Position numbers and translations under genes: made by a program. From positions 1 through 53,701 of the forward strand of contig NZ_JAAOTJ010000030.1 of assembly GCF_011297335.1 (NCBI RefSeq): DNA of 53,701 bases. The letters are read 5' to 3'. The notes below the pieces were generated by a model. The model made no database searches. It worked only from the letters and a program-made list of their open reading frames with translations, and was not told the origin of the DNA. The stretch is from Catellatospora methionotrophica. Lineage in GTDB: Bacteria; Actinomycetota; Actinomycetes; Mycobacteriales; Micromonosporaceae. This document shows, piece after piece, positions 25,962-34,185 of this stretch (the first letter of the stretch is position 1; every line of letters starts with the position of its first letter).

Positions 25962-26894
25962 ATGGCCAGCACGGTATCGCCCGTCGTGGAACCCACGCCG
26001 TCCCTGACCCGCCTCGCCCCCGACGTGTACGCGTACCTGCAGCCCGACGGCGGCTGGTGCGTCAGCAACGCGGGCGTGCTGCTCGGGCCGGACGCGGTGA
26101 CCCTGGTCGACGCGACCGCCACCGAACGCCGCGCCCGCCTGCTCGCCGAGCACATCGCTTCGCTGACCTGGGCTCCGGTACGCACCCTGGTGGTCACCCA
26201 CCGGCACGGCGACCACCACTACGGCGCGCGCACGGTCGCGCCGGACGCGGTCGTCGTCGCCCACGAGAACGCGCGCGCCGACATCATCGGCGACGGGCTG
26301 AACCTGCCCGGCATCTGGCCCGACGTGACCTGGGGCGAGGTCGCCCCGGCCGTGCCCACGCTCACCTACACCGACCGGCTCACCCTGCACGCCGGGGAGC
26401 TGCGGGTGGAGCTGTGGCACCCCGGTCCGGCGCACACCACCGGCGACACCGTGGTGTGGATTCCCGAGCACCGGGTGCTGTTCACCGGGGACATCACGTT
26501 CTCCGAGGTCACCCCGCTGTGCATGATGGGCTCGATCGAGGGCTCGCTGGAGGTGCTGTCCCGGCTGGCCGCCCTCGACCCGGCGGTCGTGGTCAGCGGG
26601 CACGGCCCGCTCGCCGGGCCGGAGGTGTTCGCCGCCAACGCCGACTACCTGCGGCTGGTGCAGGAGCTGGCCACCGAGGGGATCGCGGCGGGACTCACCC
26701 CGCTGGAGGCCGCCCGCCGTGCCGACCTGGGCCGCTTCAAGACCTGGCTGGACTCCGAGCGCCTCGTGGCCAACCTGCACCGGGCGTACGCCGAAGCGCA
26801 TGGCGTGCCGCGCGGCGCGGAACTGGACAACTACGCGATCCTCGCCGACGTCGCCGCCTTCAACGGCGGCCGCATCCCCGCCTGCCTCGCCTGA
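25962..26894 (+). CDS. MBL-fold metallo-hydrolase
   Basis: A 310-residue metallo-beta-lactamase-fold protein. The zinc motif is H80RH82GD84H85, followed by LWHPGPAHTTGDTVVWIPEH, LFTGDITF and the late metal His in VVVSGHGPL, so the site looks complete. The C-terminal 70 residues are helical and may form a dimer or substrate cap. The start is the ATG at 25962 with CGGGGGAT upstream. Related proteins hydrolyse cyclase-type or quinohemoprotein-associated thioesters or lactones; the substrate here is unknown. A 61-bp palindromic repeat follows 30 bp after the stop. Confidence 0.9.
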   Translation: MASTVSPVVEPTPSLTRLAPDVYAYLQPDGGWCVSNAGVLLGPDAVTLVDATATERRARLLAEHIASLTWAPVRTLVVTHRHGDHHYGARTVAPDAVVVAHENARADIIGDGLNLPGIWPDVTWGEVAPAVPTLTYTDRLTLHAGELRVELWHPGPAHTTGDTVVWIPEHRVLFTGDITFSEVTPLCMMGSIEGSLEVLSRLAALDPAVVVSGHGPLAGPEVFAANADYLRLVQELATEGIAAGLTPLEAARRADLGRFKTWLDSERLVANLHRAYAEAHGVPRGAELDNYAILADVAAFNGGRIPACLA

Positions 26895-26923
26895 CTGCCC
26901 TGCCTCGCCTGACAACCATCCCT

Positions 26924-26984
26924 GATCGCTGTCTCGTGCCAAGATCTGCGGCCTGACCTCGGGTTCTGGCACGAAACACCGATC
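26924..26984. repeat. 61-bp imperfect palindromic element, copy A
   Basis: Starts GATCGCTGTCTC and ends CGATC. It aligns without gaps to the element at 32279-32339. The second stem pair is GTGCCA with TGGCAC here, but AGGTCG with CGACCC in the other copy, so stem bases change together. It lies between two plus-strand genes and ends 21 bp before the next start codon. Confidence 0.75.
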
Positions 26985-27005
26985 TTGCTTGGCTAGGCTC
27001 GGGCT

Positions 27006-27944
27006 GTGGAACTGCGCGTGTTCACCGAGCCCCAGCAGGGCGCCACGTACGAGCAGCTGCTCGCGGTGGCGCGCGCCGCGGAGGACGCCGGATACGGCGC
27101 GTTCTTCCGGTCCGACCACTACCTGAAGATGGGCGACGTCACCGGCCTGCCGGGGCCGACCGACGCCTGGACCACGCTGGCCGGGCTGGCCCGCGACACC
27201 AGCCGGATCCGGCTCGGCACGCTGGTCACCGCGGCGACGTTCCGGCTCCCGGGGCCGCTGGCGATCAGCGTCGCCCAGGTGGACGCGATGAGCGGAGGCC
27301 GGGTCGAGCTCGGCATCGGCACCGGCTGGTACGCCGAGGAGCACGAGGCGTACGGCATCCCGTTCCCGCCGCTCGGTGAGCGCTTCGACCGGCTCGGCGA
27401 GCAGCTGCACATCATCACGGGGCTGTGGTCGACCCCGGTCGGCGGCGCGTTCGACTTCCACGGCGAGCACTACACGGTGAAACGCTCGCCCGCGCTGCCC
27501 AAACCGGCGCAGCGGCCCTATCCCCCGATCCTGATCGGCGGTGGCGGCAAGCGGCGTACGCCGGTGCTCGCGGCCCGGTTCGCCGACGAGTTCAACCTGC
27601 CGTTCGCCGGTGTCGAGGACACGGCGGCCCAGTTCGGCCGGGTACGCGAGGCGTGCGTGCGCACCGGCCGCGACCCCGGCGCGCTGCGCCTGTCCAGCGC
27701 GCTGGTGCTGTGCTGCGGGCGCACCGACGCCGAGGTGGCCCGCCGCGCCGCGGCGATCGGGCGGGAGGTCGACGAACTGCGCGCCAACGGCCTGGCCGGT
27801 TCCCCCGCCGAGATCGTCGAGAAGCTCGGCCGGTACGCCGAGATCGGCGCGCAGCGCGTCTACCTCCAGCTACTCGACCTGTCCGACCTCGACCACCTGG
27901 ACCTGGTCGCCACCACCGTCATCCCCCAACTCCCGCCGCCGTAG
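27006..27944 (+). CDS. LLM class F420-dependent oxidoreductase
   Basis: A 312-residue luciferase-like TIM-barrel protein of the F420-dependent type. The start ELRVFTEPQQGATYEQLLAV, the SDHYL phrase, the flavin/F420 segment RVELGIGTGWYAEEHEAYGI and ILIGGGGKRRTPVLAARFAD match the subgroup common in mycobacteria and actinomycetes. It would move hydride from reduced F420 to an unknown substrate. The GTG at 27006 has no ribosome site, while TAGGCT at 26994 could be a -10 box, so the transcript may be leaderless. The stop codon lies inside a 37-bp tandem repeat that leads into a 48-bp palindrome. Confidence 0.92.
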   Translation: MELRVFTEPQQGATYEQLLAVARAAEDAGYGAFFRSDHYLKMGDVTGLPGPTDAWTTLAGLARDTSRIRLGTLVTAATFRLPGPLAISVAQVDAMSGGRVELGIGTGWYAEEHEAYGIPFPPLGERFDRLGEQLHIITGLWSTPVGGAFDFHGEHYTVKRSPALPKPAQRPYPPILIGGGGKRRTPVLAARFADEFNLPFAGVEDTAAQFGRVREACVRTGRDPGALRLSSALVLCCGRTDAEVARRAAAIGREVDELRANGLAGSPAEIVEKLGRYAEIGAQRVYLQLLDLSDLDHLDLVATTVIPQLPPP

Positions 27945-28009
27945 CCCGTGAGCCAAGGCAGGGCACTTCTTACCGGCGTAGCCCGTGATGCGAAGGAAGG
28001 GCACCTTCC
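27936..28009 (+). repeat. Diverged 37-bp tandem direct repeat
   Basis: Two adjacent copies (27936-27972 and 27973-28009) share CGTAGCCCGTGA, AAGG and AGGGCAC with TTC. The first copy includes the stop codon of the LLM gene. The second copy runs into the palindrome at 27994. Confidence 0.7.
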
Positions 28010-28041
28010 CAACAGAGCTCTGTTGGGAAGGTGCCCTTCCT
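27994..28041. terminator. Perfect 48-bp palindrome, probable bidirectional terminator
   Basis: Each arm is 24 bp with no mismatch and no loop (centre GAG/CTC at 28017/28018). It lies between the convergent LLM and ADP-ribosylglycohydrolase genes. It would fold into a very stable hairpin in either transcript, or a cruciform in DNA. The arm sequence AGGAAGGGCACCTTCC is itself a nested palindrome. Confidence 0.8.
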
Positions 28042-28062
28042 CAGCCTGGGGCGTGGCGGCCG

Positions 28063-28971
28063 TCAACCGGCCCAGGTGGGCAGCGGTTCGCGGGCGGCGA
28101 GCCAGTCCGGCGGGATCCCGGCGAGCCCCGTGTACGCCGCGACGATGCCGCCGACGATCGCCGCCGTCGTGTCGACGTCCCCGCCCGCCTCGACGCAGGT
28201 GCGGATCGCCGCCGGATAGTCGTGCAGCATCCGGGCGGCGACCCACACCGTGAACGGCACCGTGTCCTGCGCGGTGATCGCCGCGCCGTTGCCCAGCTCG
28301 TACGCCGCTTCGGCGGCCGGCAGGTGCAGCATCTTCCGCGCCCGGCCGAGCCCCCGGTGCACCCGGCCCGGCGGGGTCAGCGCGCGCACCGCGTCCACGA
28401 ACGGCCCCGGCTTCGGGCGCGTGCCCGACAACCGACCCGCGCAGGCGTGACTGGCCGCGACGGCGACCGCCACGGCCCCGGCCACGCCCTCCGGGTGCGC
28501 GTGGGTGACCATCGCCGACGCGACGGCCTCCTCGGCGGCCCGTTTCGGATCGTCGGGAAAGTACGCCCCCAGCGGCGCGACCCGCATCGCGGCCCCGTTG
28601 CCGCAGGAACCCTGCCCCTCGAACGCCTCGGTGGCGGCCTGCTGCCAGGGCGCGCCGCCGCGCACTCGCCGCAGGATGATGAACGCGCCGACGCCGTACC
28701 CCCGGAGGGGTTCACAGCGCTCGGCGAACGCCTCGGCGAGCCGGTCCGGGTCGATCCGGCCCGCCTCGTTCAGCATCCAGGTGATGGAGCACGCCATCTC
28801 GGTGTCGTCGGTCCATTCCCAGACCGGCGGCGGGACGACGCCCGCCACGAGGTCGGCGACCCTGCGACCGACCATGAAGTACTGCGCTCCCAGCGCATCG
28901 CCGACGGACAGACCCGCCAGGCTCTCGGCGGCGTATCCGCGCCGCGTGTTCTCGTGTAGGACGAACCTCAT
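28063..28971 (-). CDS. ADP-ribosylglycohydrolase family protein
   Basis: A 302-residue all-helical protein of the ADP-ribosyl-hydrolase (DraG/ARH) family. Metal-binding motifs are present: GLSVGDALGAQYF near residue 20, WEWTDDTEMACSITWML (TDDT) near 52 and GGDVDTTAAIVGGIVAAYTG near 265. It would remove ADP-ribose from arginine or other residues, with magnesium ions. The ATG at 28971 is preceded by GGAG; the very long upstream frame is the antisense of the MFS gene. A small ADP-ribosylation/crystallin J1-labelled gene lies about 1.8 kb further on the same strand, beyond the MFS gene. Confidence 0.93.
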   Translation of the reverse strand: MRFVLHENTRRGYAAESLAGLSVGDALGAQYFMVGRRVADLVAGVVPPPVWEWTDDTEMACSITWMLNEAGRIDPDRLAEAFAERCEPLRGYGVGAFIILRRVRGGAPWQQAATEAFEGQGSCGNGAAMRVAPLGAYFPDDPKRAAEEAVASAMVTHAHPEGVAGAVAVAVAASHACAGRLSGTRPKPGPFVDAVRALTPPGRVHRGLGRARKMLHLPAAEAAYELGNGAAITAQDTVPFTVWVAARMLHDYPAAIRTCVEAGGDVDTTAAIVGGIVAAYTGLAGIPPDWLAAREPLPTWAG

Positions 28972-29145
28972 CGTGCTCCGATCATGGCCCACCCCGCCCA
29001 CCCCGGCAATCGGGTAACCGAACCGAACCCCTCCTTCGAAGATCATTGTCTGGTCCGCAGAATCCGCGCCCGCTCGCGGCGCTGCCGCATAACGTGGAGC
29101 TACGCCCGGGTCACCTGCCGGGCGACACGGCGCGAGAGGCGAGCG

Positions 29146-30747
29146 ATGACGCCGAGCAGGGCGGTGCCCGACGTGGCTCCCCCGCGCCAGGCCCTGGTGC
29201 TGGGCACGCTGATCCTGGTCGCCGCCGTGGCCAACCTCAACCTGAGCGTGGCCAATGTGGCGCTGCCCGAGATCGGGCGCGCGTTCGACTCGTCGCAGAC
29301 CATGCTCAACCTGGTCGCGGTCGGCTACTCGCTCGGCCTGGCCGCCTCGGTGCTCTACCTGGGCGCGTTCGGCGACCGGTACGGCCGCAAGCTGCTGCTG
29401 ATCCTCGGCGTCAGCCTGTCCGTGCCCGCCTGCCTGCTGGCCTCGCACGCCACCTCGGACGTGATGCTGGTCTGCGCCCGCATGCTCGGCGGCCTGGCCG
29501 CGGGCATGGCCTACCCGACGACGCTCGCCCTGATCGCCGCGTTGTGGCGCGGTGCGCCGCGCATCCGCGCCATCGCGCTGTGGTCGGGCATCGGCGGCGC
29601 GATCTCGGCGATGGGCCCGCTGCTGGCCGGTGCAGCGATGCAGCGCTACTGGTGGGGATCGGTCTTCCTGCTCACCCTGCCACTCGCGGTGGTAGCGCTG
29701 ATCCTGGCGATCCGGTGCGTCCCGGCACACGTCAACGAGTCCACCGAGCCGGTCGACCATCTCGGCGGGGTGCTGTCCGTCGTGCTGGTCGGATCCCTGG
29801 TGCTGGCCGTCAACTTCGCGCCCACCCCCGGCGCGGGTGCCGCCGCGGCCGGGCTGGCGGTGGTCGCCGTCGCGGCGGCGATCGCGTTCGTGCTGCGCCA
29901 GCGCCGGGCCGCCAACCCGCTGTACGACCTGCGGATCGCCGCCCGGCGCACGTTCTGGGTCGCGGGGGTGGCCGGGGTCATCGTGTTCGGCTCGCTGATG
30001 GGCGCGCTGTTCATCGGGCAGCAGTTCATGCAGAACGTGCTCGGCTACACGGCGCTGCAGGGCGGGGCGGCGATCCTGCCCTCGCCGCTGATGATGACGC
30101 TGTTCGCGCCGTACTCGGCGAAGCTGGTGGAGCGCCGCGGCTCGCGGTTCACGCTGCTGGCCGGTTACCTGTTCTGCCTGCTGGCGTTCGTCACCATGCT
30201 GCTGCTGTGGCGCGAGGACGTCGGGTACTGGCGGGTGGGGCTGGCGTACGCGCTGATCGGGGTCGGGATCGGGCTGGCGGGCACCCCGGCGTCGCGTTCG
30301 CTGACCGGTTCGGTGCCGGTGCGCCGGGTCGGCATGGCCTCGGGCACCGCCGACCTGCAGCGCGACCTCGGCGGTGCGATCATGCAGTCGCTGCTCGGCG
30401 CGCTGCTCACCGCCGGTTACATCAGGTCGATCACCAAGCAGGTCCAGGAGGCGCCGCAGTCGCCGGAGATCGCCCAGGCGGTGGTGTCCGAGCTGCAGAA
30501 GTCCTTCGCGAGCGCCGCCGACACCGCCCAGCGCTACCCGCAGCACGCCGCCGAGATCATCGAAGGAGCCCGCAACGCGTTCCTGGTCGGCGACCGCTGG
30601 GCATACTCGGCGGCGATCCTCGCCATCGCCCTGGGCATGGCCCTGGTGGCCCGGTACTACCCGCGCCACGCCGAGGAGAACCGCCTGCTCACCTCCTACC
30701 AGTCGGAGGACCTGGCCGCGCCTTCGCCAGCCCGAGACGCGAGCTGA
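29146..30747 (+). CDS. MFS transporter, DHA2-type drug exporter
   Basis: A 533-residue major-facilitator protein with about 14 membrane spans. Motif A (LGAFGDRYGRKLLL) follows span 2, ANLNLSVANVALPEIGRAFD is the usual DHA2 start, and motif C-like GIGGAISAMGPLLAG lies in span 5. It would export drugs or metabolites in exchange for protons. A large extracellular loop before the last span (SPEIAQAVVSELQKSFASAA) is typical of this subgroup in actinomycetes. The ATG follows GAGAGGCG. It is divergent from the glycohydrolase gene; no adjacent regulator is seen. Confidence 0.93.
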   Translation: MTPSRAVPDVAPPRQALVLGTLILVAAVANLNLSVANVALPEIGRAFDSSQTMLNLVAVGYSLGLAASVLYLGAFGDRYGRKLLLILGVSLSVPACLLASHATSDVMLVCARMLGGLAAGMAYPTTLALIAALWRGAPRIRAIALWSGIGGAISAMGPLLAGAAMQRYWWGSVFLLTLPLAVVALILAIRCVPAHVNESTEPVDHLGGVLSVVLVGSLVLAVNFAPTPGAGAAAAGLAVVAVAAAIAFVLRQRRAANPLYDLRIAARRTFWVAGVAGVIVFGSLMGALFIGQQFMQNVLGYTALQGGAAILPSPLMMTLFAPYSAKLVERRGSRFTLLAGYLFCLLAFVTMLLLWREDVGYWRVGLAYALIGVGIGLAGTPASRSLTGSVPVRRVGMASGTADLQRDLGGAIMQSLLGALLTAGYIRSITKQVQEAPQSPEIAQAVVSELQKSFASAADTAQRYPQHAAEIIEGARNAFLVGDRWAYSAAILAIALGMALVARYYPRHAEENRLLTSYQSEDLAAPSPARDAS

Positions 30748-30759
30748 CGAAGGCGCGGC
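30715..30759. terminator. Hairpin overlapping the MFS stop codon
   Basis: A 12-bp stem (30715-30726 with 30748-30759) and a 21-base loop that contains the MFS stop codon. It lies between convergent genes, so it may serve both. Confidence 0.6.
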
Positions 30760-30763
30760 GGTC

Positions 30764-31120
30764 TCAGACGGCGGTCGCGTGGAACTCGTGCACGACCTCG
30801 ATCAGGCCGACGAGGTGCCGGTTGAACTCGTCCAGCTCCTCGGCGGGCACCCACAGCTCCAGAATGTCCCGCCCGCCGACCTGCTGCACGGGGTAACGCC
30901 CCGCGAACTCCCGGTCCACCGCGAACCGGGTGACGTAACCCGAGCCGCTGGCGGGCACATTCCAGTCACGGGCGATCATGATGGCGTACTGCTCGTTCAG
31001 CACCGGGTAGAAGATCGGCTGGTCGGGCAGGCGCGGCGGCCAGGCCCGCCAGCCGGACTCCCGGACCAGGTCCAGCTCCTTCGGCCCGGTGGGCCGCCAC
31101 AGGGTCAACGTCTCGCTCAT
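30764..31120 (-). CDS. Small protein of the ADP-ribosylation/crystallin J1-labelled family
   Basis: A 118-residue soluble protein: SETLTLWRPTGPKELDLVRE, then WRAWPPRLPDQPIFYPVLNE, and a C terminus ELWVPAEELDEFNRHLVGLI. Proteins of this shape occur widely in bacteria under the label ADP-ribosylation/crystallin J1; the label is historical and no enzyme activity is established for the small form. The length fits. It is a single gene between the convergent MFS gene and the upstream lacI-type gene region. Its closeness to a true ADP-ribosylglycohydrolase may be chance. Confidence 0.75.
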   Translation of the reverse strand: MSETLTLWRPTGPKELDLVRESGWRAWPPRLPDQPIFYPVLNEQYAIMIARDWNVPASGSGYVTRFAVDREFAGRYPVQQVGGRDILELWVPAEELDEFNRHLVGLIEVVHEFHATAV

Positions 31121-31182
31121 CGCGCGCTCCTCTCGCAGCGGCGCACGTTACCGGCGCAGCGGCACCCGGGCCACCTGTTTGC

Positions 31183-32178
31183 TCAGGCGGCGGGGGCCGG
31201 GCCGGTCGAGGCGCGTACCACCAGTTCGGGTTCGAACAGCAGCTCGTCGTCGGGCACCTGCTCGGCGTCGATCTGGCTGAGCAGCAGTGCGACCGCGGCC
31301 TGTCCCATGGCGACTATCGGCTGGCGCACCGTGGTCAGCGGCGGGTCGGTGAACGCCATCAGCCCCGAGTCGTCGAAGCCCACCACGGAAACGTCGGCGG
31401 GCACCTGCTTGCCGACCCGGCGTACCGCCCGCATCGCACCGATCGCGAGGACGTCGCTGGCGCAGATGAGCCCCGTCGCGCCCTCGGCGACCAGGCGCGC
31501 GGCGGCGGCGTGGCCCTCCTCCATGGTGAGCGCGCCGTGGGCGACCAGCTCGGGCGCGCCCTTGCGGGCGGCGCGGTAGGCGGCCAGCTTGCGGGCCGAG
31601 GGCACGTGGTCCGGCGGGCCGAGCACCAGCCCGATCCGTTGGTGGCCGAGCGCCGTCAGGTGGGCGTACGCCTGCTCGACCGCGTGCTCCTCGTCCGTGC
31701 ACACGCGCGGGAAGGCCAGCCCGTCCGCGCTCGCATTGATCAGCACCGTGGGCAGTCCGCGCTCGCGCAGCCGGGCGTAGTGCTCGTGCGCGGCCCGTGC
31801 CTGCTGGTAGAGCCCGCTTGCGAAGATCACGCCGGAGACGTTCTGCTCCAGCAGGATGGTGATGTACTCCGACTCGGCCACCCCGTCGATGGTCCGCGCG
31901 CACAGCACCGGGGTGAACCCCTTCTTCGCCAGCGCACCAGCCATGACCTCGGCGAATCCTGGAAAGATCGGGTTCTGCATCTCCGGCAGCACGATCCCGA
32001 CCAGCCGGGCCCGCTCACCGCGCAGCTTGGTCGGCCGCTCATACCCGAGCACGTCCAGCGCCGACAGCACCGCTGCCCGCGTCGCCTCGGATATCCCCGG
32101 CTTGTTGTTCAGCACCCGCGACACGGTGGCTTCGCTGACTCCGACATGTTGGGCCACCTCGGCCAGCCTCCGCGCCAT
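31183..32178 (-). CDS. LacI family transcriptional regulator (copy 1)
   Basis: A 331-residue LacI/GalR regulator. The N-terminal HTH reads RRLAEVAQHVGVSEATVSRV, then LNNKPGISEATR; the periplasmic-binding-like core carries GIVLPEMQNPIFPGFAEVM and the ligand/dimer segment GFDDSGLMAFTDPPLTTVRQ. The ATG at 32178 gives the normal N terminus; the 17 residues before it are spurious. It ends the glucan locus and resembles the LacI at the other end (42836) along its length. A palindrome, TGCAAGCCACTTGCA, lies 24 bp upstream of its start and is the likely operator. It would repress the locus until an alpha-glucan oligosaccharide binds. Confidence 0.93.
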   Translation of the reverse strand: MARRLAEVAQHVGVSEATVSRVLNNKPGISEATRAAVLSALDVLGYERPTKLRGERARLVGIVLPEMQNPIFPGFAEVMAGALAKKGFTPVLCARTIDGVAESEYITILLEQNVSGVIFASGLYQQARAAHEHYARLRERGLPTVLINASADGLAFPRVCTDEEHAVEQAYAHLTALGHQRIGLVLGPPDHVPSARKLAAYRAARKGAPELVAHGALTMEEGHAAAARLVAEGATGLICASDVLAIGAMRAVRRVGKQVPADVSVVGFDDSGLMAFTDPPLTTVRQPIVAMGQAAVALLLSQIDAEQVPDDELLFEPELVVRASTGPAPAA

Positions 32179-32201
32179 CGCGCAAGTGTAGAACACCGGA
32201 A

Positions 32202-32216
32202 TGCAAGCCACTTGCA
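32202..32216. promoter_or_regulatory. LacI-type operator candidate TGCAAG-N3-CTTGCA
   Basis: A perfect 15-bp palindrome 24 bp upstream of the lacI-type gene, where a repressor would cover the promoter. Related half-sites (CTTGC, GCAAG) occur before the sugar-binding-protein gene at 42497. Confidence 0.6.
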
Positions 32217-32278
32217 GAAACCGAACCAATCTCGCATCACTTCCCGCCCCGCCGCCCAGCCCCGCACTCCCCTCCGAA

Positions 32279-32339
32279 GATCGCCGTCTCAGGTCGATAA
32301 GTACGGTCCGACCTCGCGTTTCGACCCGAGACGGCGATC
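32279..32339. repeat. 61-bp imperfect palindromic element, copy B
   Basis: Starts GATCGCCGTCTC and ends GAGACGGCGATC, giving a perfect 12-bp outer stem and a five-pair inner stem (GGTCG with CGACC). It has the same length and layout as copy A at 26924. Its right end overlaps the stop codon of the GH87-type gene by two bases, and it lies just upstream of the lacI operator region. Confidence 0.8.
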
Positions 32340-34116
32340 ACCTCGCCGGACGGAAGGGGCCGCAGTACGAGGGGGCCAGGGAGGTCCCGGTGAGGGTGAA
32401 GGTGACAGCTTCGGGGCAGTGGAATAGGGGTTCGGCGGCGACGGCGTCGGCGGTCAGGCCGGTGAGGGCGAGGGAGCCGGTGGACTGGATCTGGAGGACG
32501 TGGGTGCCGGTGGTGTGCACGCGCAGGCCGGTGACGGTCACGTTGGTCACTGAGGACCCGAAGACCTGGAGCGCGGCGTATCGGCTGTCGAGCAGCTCGT
32601 TGTCGGTGACGAGCACTTCGCCGGTGAGCGGGGCGTCCTTGGCGTAGAACCAGATCGCGGCGATCGGGGTGGACAGGAACGGGTGGTCGGCCCCGGCGCG
32701 CAGGGTGGTGTTGCGTTCGACGCGGGTGACGCCGCGCAGCAGGGTCGCCGAGAAGCGGTTGGCGACGTGGATGCCGCCGCCCTCGACCTGGATGTCGGCG
32801 ACGACGTTCTCGCGGACCGTGTTGTCGTGGCCGCCGTACATCGCGATGCCGTTGGCCAGCATCGGCAGTTGCACGGTGTTGCGTTCGACGGTGATCTGCC
32901 GGTCCGCGCCGTACGTGCCGTCGAAGCCGTCGGGTCCGGCCTCCGACCACAGCGCGATGCCGTCGTCGCCGGTGTTGCGGACCAGGTTGTCGCTGATCAC
33001 GGCGTTGCTGACGCCCTGGTGCAGGTTGATGCCGTCGGCGGTGACGTCCATGATCCGGCAGCCGGTGATCCGCAGCCCGTCGAACGGGCCGTCCAGCCAC
33101 ATGCCGACCTTCACGTGCTGGATCCACAGCCGCTCCAGCACCGAGCCCCCGCCGAGCGCCCCGCCGACCCCGGCGAGCGCCGCCTTGTCGTCACGCTCGC
33201 CCACCTCGCCGATGATCGCCAGGTCGGCGACGCGCACCCGCTGGGAGGGATTCGGCGCGGCGTCGCCGTAGACACCGACGCCCGCGCCGCGCAGCTCGGT
33301 GTGCCACATGCCCGCACCCTGCACAGTGACGCCGTCGACCAGCAGGTGCCGCGCCACCGCGTACCGGCCTGCGGGCACGTAGAGCGGTTTGCGCTGGGCG
33401 CGGGCGGCTTCGATCGCCTCGGCGAAGGCTTCACCAGCCGGTTTCGCGCCACTCGGGTCGGCTCCGAAGTCGGCCACCGACAGGGACCCCGTAGGCCGTG
33501 GCAACGGGGCCGCCACCTGCTCGAACTCGACCAGGTCGAGGGTCGTCGGCAGGTCGCCCGCGCGCAGCGTGACGGTCGCGCCCGCGGGCAGGTCGGTGCC
33601 GAGCAGGGCGCGGGCGCTGTCGTACAGGTGGCGCTCGCCGCCCTGCGCGGGGTCGTTCGTGAATGGGAAGCCGCCGTAGAACCAGCTGTAGCGCGAGGTC
33701 AGCGCCAGTGCGGGCAGGGTCGCCCCGGCGGCTTCGAGCTGGAGCGAAGCGTCCTGTCCCCGGCCGTCGGCGCTGTCCGGGATCGAGAACCGCACGTTCA
33801 CCGCGCTAGCCGGGGCGGTTAGCGTGACGGTCAGGCGCTGTCCGGGTTGGAGCGTCACGGCCATCCGCCCGGAGGCCTCCCCCGCGAGCGTCCCGTGGCG
33901 GCGATCCGGCCCGAGCACGGTCCCGTCGGTGTCCACGTGCTCCGCCTCGTACGCCCGCCAGGGCAGCGACGCCCCACGCCCGGCGATGTCGCCGACGGCG
34001 GTCAGGCGCGGCGGCGCGCTCGCGGGCTTGTCCTTCACCGGCCAAGCGAGTGCGGCGGCGGTGCCAGCCGCCACGACCAATGCCACGACCAGCGGAATCA
34101 GCACCTTGCGGGACAT
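32338..34116 (-). CDS. GH87-type right-handed beta-helix glucanase (short form)
   Basis: A 592-residue exported enzyme. It begins with a hydrophobic signal or anchor (KVLIPLVVALVVAAGTAAAL), then a CBM6-like beta-sandwich (about 50-225, with YSWFYGGFPFTNDP), then a pectin-lyase-like beta-helix. The catalytic pattern matches GH87 alpha-1,3-glucanase/mycodextranase as I remember it: one Asp at 361 (ADGIN) and an Asp pair at 384-385 (NTGDDGIALWS), a 23/24-residue spacing. It would cut alpha-1,3-glucan or nigeran outside the cell. I use the ATG at 34116, with AGGAG before it, rather than the one at 34170. It is the last enzyme gene of the locus and is homologous to the larger protein at 35835. Confidence 0.85.
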   Translation of the reverse strand: MSRKVLIPLVVALVVAAGTAAALAWPVKDKPASAPPRLTAVGDIAGRGASLPWRAYEAEHVDTDGTVLGPDRRHGTLAGEASGRMAVTLQPGQRLTVTLTAPASAVNVRFSIPDSADGRGQDASLQLEAAGATLPALALTSRYSWFYGGFPFTNDPAQGGERHLYDSARALLGTDLPAGATVTLRAGDLPTTLDLVEFEQVAAPLPRPTGSLSVADFGADPSGAKPAGEAFAEAIEAARAQRKPLYVPAGRYAVARHLLVDGVTVQGAGMWHTELRGAGVGVYGDAAPNPSQRVRVADLAIIGEVGERDDKAALAGVGGALGGGSVLERLWIQHVKVGMWLDGPFDGLRITGCRIMDVTADGINLHQGVSNAVISDNLVRNTGDDGIALWSEAGPDGFDGTYGADRQITVERNTVQLPMLANGIAMYGGHDNTVRENVVADIQVEGGGIHVANRFSATLLRGVTRVERNTTLRAGADHPFLSTPIAAIWFYAKDAPLTGEVLVTDNELLDSRYAALQVFGSSVTNVTVTGLRVHTTGTHVLQIQSTGSLALTGLTADAVAAEPLFHCPEAVTFTLTGTSLAPSYCGPFRPAR

Positions 34117-34144
34117 CGGAACTCCTGCCTCAGGTCGAGGGGAA

Positions 34145-34179
34145 CCCGCGGCGGTGGTCCGCTCAACCACCGCCGCGGG
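34145..34179. terminator. Intergenic hairpin between GH13 and GH87 genes
   Basis: A perfect 14-bp stem (34145-34158 with 34166-34179) with a 7-base loop, directly after the GH13 stop on the minus strand. There is no T tract. It may end some transcripts or stabilise the upstream message. Confidence 0.65.
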
Positions 34180-34185
34180 GGTCTG

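Noticed and set aside
28972..29145. Possible third, truncated copy of the 61-bp palindromic element (GATCATTGTCTGG near 29039)
   Set aside because: Only about a dozen bases resemble the left end and no matching right arm is present.
28972..30669. Upstream 566-codon extension of the ADP-ribosylglycohydrolase frame
   Set aside because: It is antisense to the MFS gene and is low-complexity; the family start is at 28971.
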